A stretch of DNA of 20,056 bases. Origin: a virus. A program made the position numbers and the translations under genes. This document shows positions 19,938 to 20,056 of the stretch, in pieces. Within the stretch, counting starts at the first letter, position 1. Every line of letters starts with the position of its first letter. Location: the IMG/VR virus record IMGVR_UViG_3300034682_000149, positions 1 through 20,056 of that record; one strand, given 5' to 3'. The notes beneath the pieces are model-generated. The model was not told where the DNA came from. It searched no databases and saw only the letters and a list, made by a program, of their open reading frames with translations.

Positions 19938-20056
19938 ATTTCACCATGACTCCAGCACCGAAATTCGCTGGACTACGCTACAGCCCGATACAGCAGGTTT
20001 ATCAATGACTTAAGCGAGTTCAACATATGCCGGTGCTTTCCGAAACCTGACCTGAC

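Larger units (their letters stand above)
1662..20056. mobile_element. Lambda-like prophage, left half (right end outside window)
   Basis: The region from the tRNA flank to the window end is a continuous lambdoid early module: integrase, DUF4224, Ea22-like genes, ninB, exo, bet, cI, cro, O-like initiator, DnaB helicase, DUF1364, rusA, Q-like antiterminator and late promoter. The genes are divergent around the cI-cro operators. The exact left boundary is not defined because no second attachment site is in view. No inactivated phage gene was found in this half, so it may be intact. Confidence 0.93.

Noticed and set aside
19946-20008. 20-residue frame after the last terminator
   Set aside because: No ribosome binding site precedes it and it is too short to judge; the rest to the window end shows nothing supported.
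19686-20013. Overlapping rightward frames across the late leader
   Set aside because: They run through two terminators and strong hairpins without ribosome binding sites and are likely chance open frames in GC-rich DNA.

Overview
The window is high-GC bacterial DNA carrying the left (early) half of a lambda-like prophage integrated beside a tRNA-Arg(TCT) gene. The host side (1-1661) holds the end of a TerB-like gene and a DUF4214 protein with a PPC-like domain and an RTX-like stretch. That combination is common in Massilia and related Oxalobacteraceae, so I infer a betaproteobacterial host of that kind; this is inference from protein style, not a database match.

The prophage starts between the tRNA and the integrase and runs past the right edge; no structural, lysis or packaging gene is in view. 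Its layout matches lambda closely. A leftward operon runs from a pL-like promoter at 12050-12078 down to the integrase at 1736, mostly with ATGA stop/start overlaps. It carries small unknown genes, an HNH/AP2 gene, a Bet/RecT annealase, a YqaJ/lambda-type exonuclease, a second HNH/AP2 gene, NinB, two large Ea22-like or modular proteins, a DUF4224 protein (possible excisionase) and the integrase. The immunity region (12050-13890) has a cI repressor with an S24 peptidase domain, operator-like sites at regular 24-25 bp spacing, and pL and pR. Between cI and pL sit two accessory genes: an exported protein and a small Cas2-fold (SinR-family) protein. The latter converges with a small rightward gene so that their transcripts should be mutually antisense.

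The rightward operon runs cro, a tR1-like terminator, a short gene in the cII position, an O-like initiator with internal iterons (probable origin), a DnaB-type helicase, a Cys-containing small protein, a DUF1364 nuclease-like protein, RusA, an unknown gene, a Q-like antiterminator and a DUF2513 protein. It is followed by a late promoter (19606-19634) and a terminator (19712-19740), the arrangement on which Q acts in lambda.

The most interesting points are the convergent Cas2-like/small-ORF pair in the immunity region, a predicted oop-like antisense RNA over the ribosome binding site of the 14542 gene, a structured leader lying between two terminators after pR', and a 15-bp perfect inverted repeat in a gene-poor 420-bp gap of the left operon.
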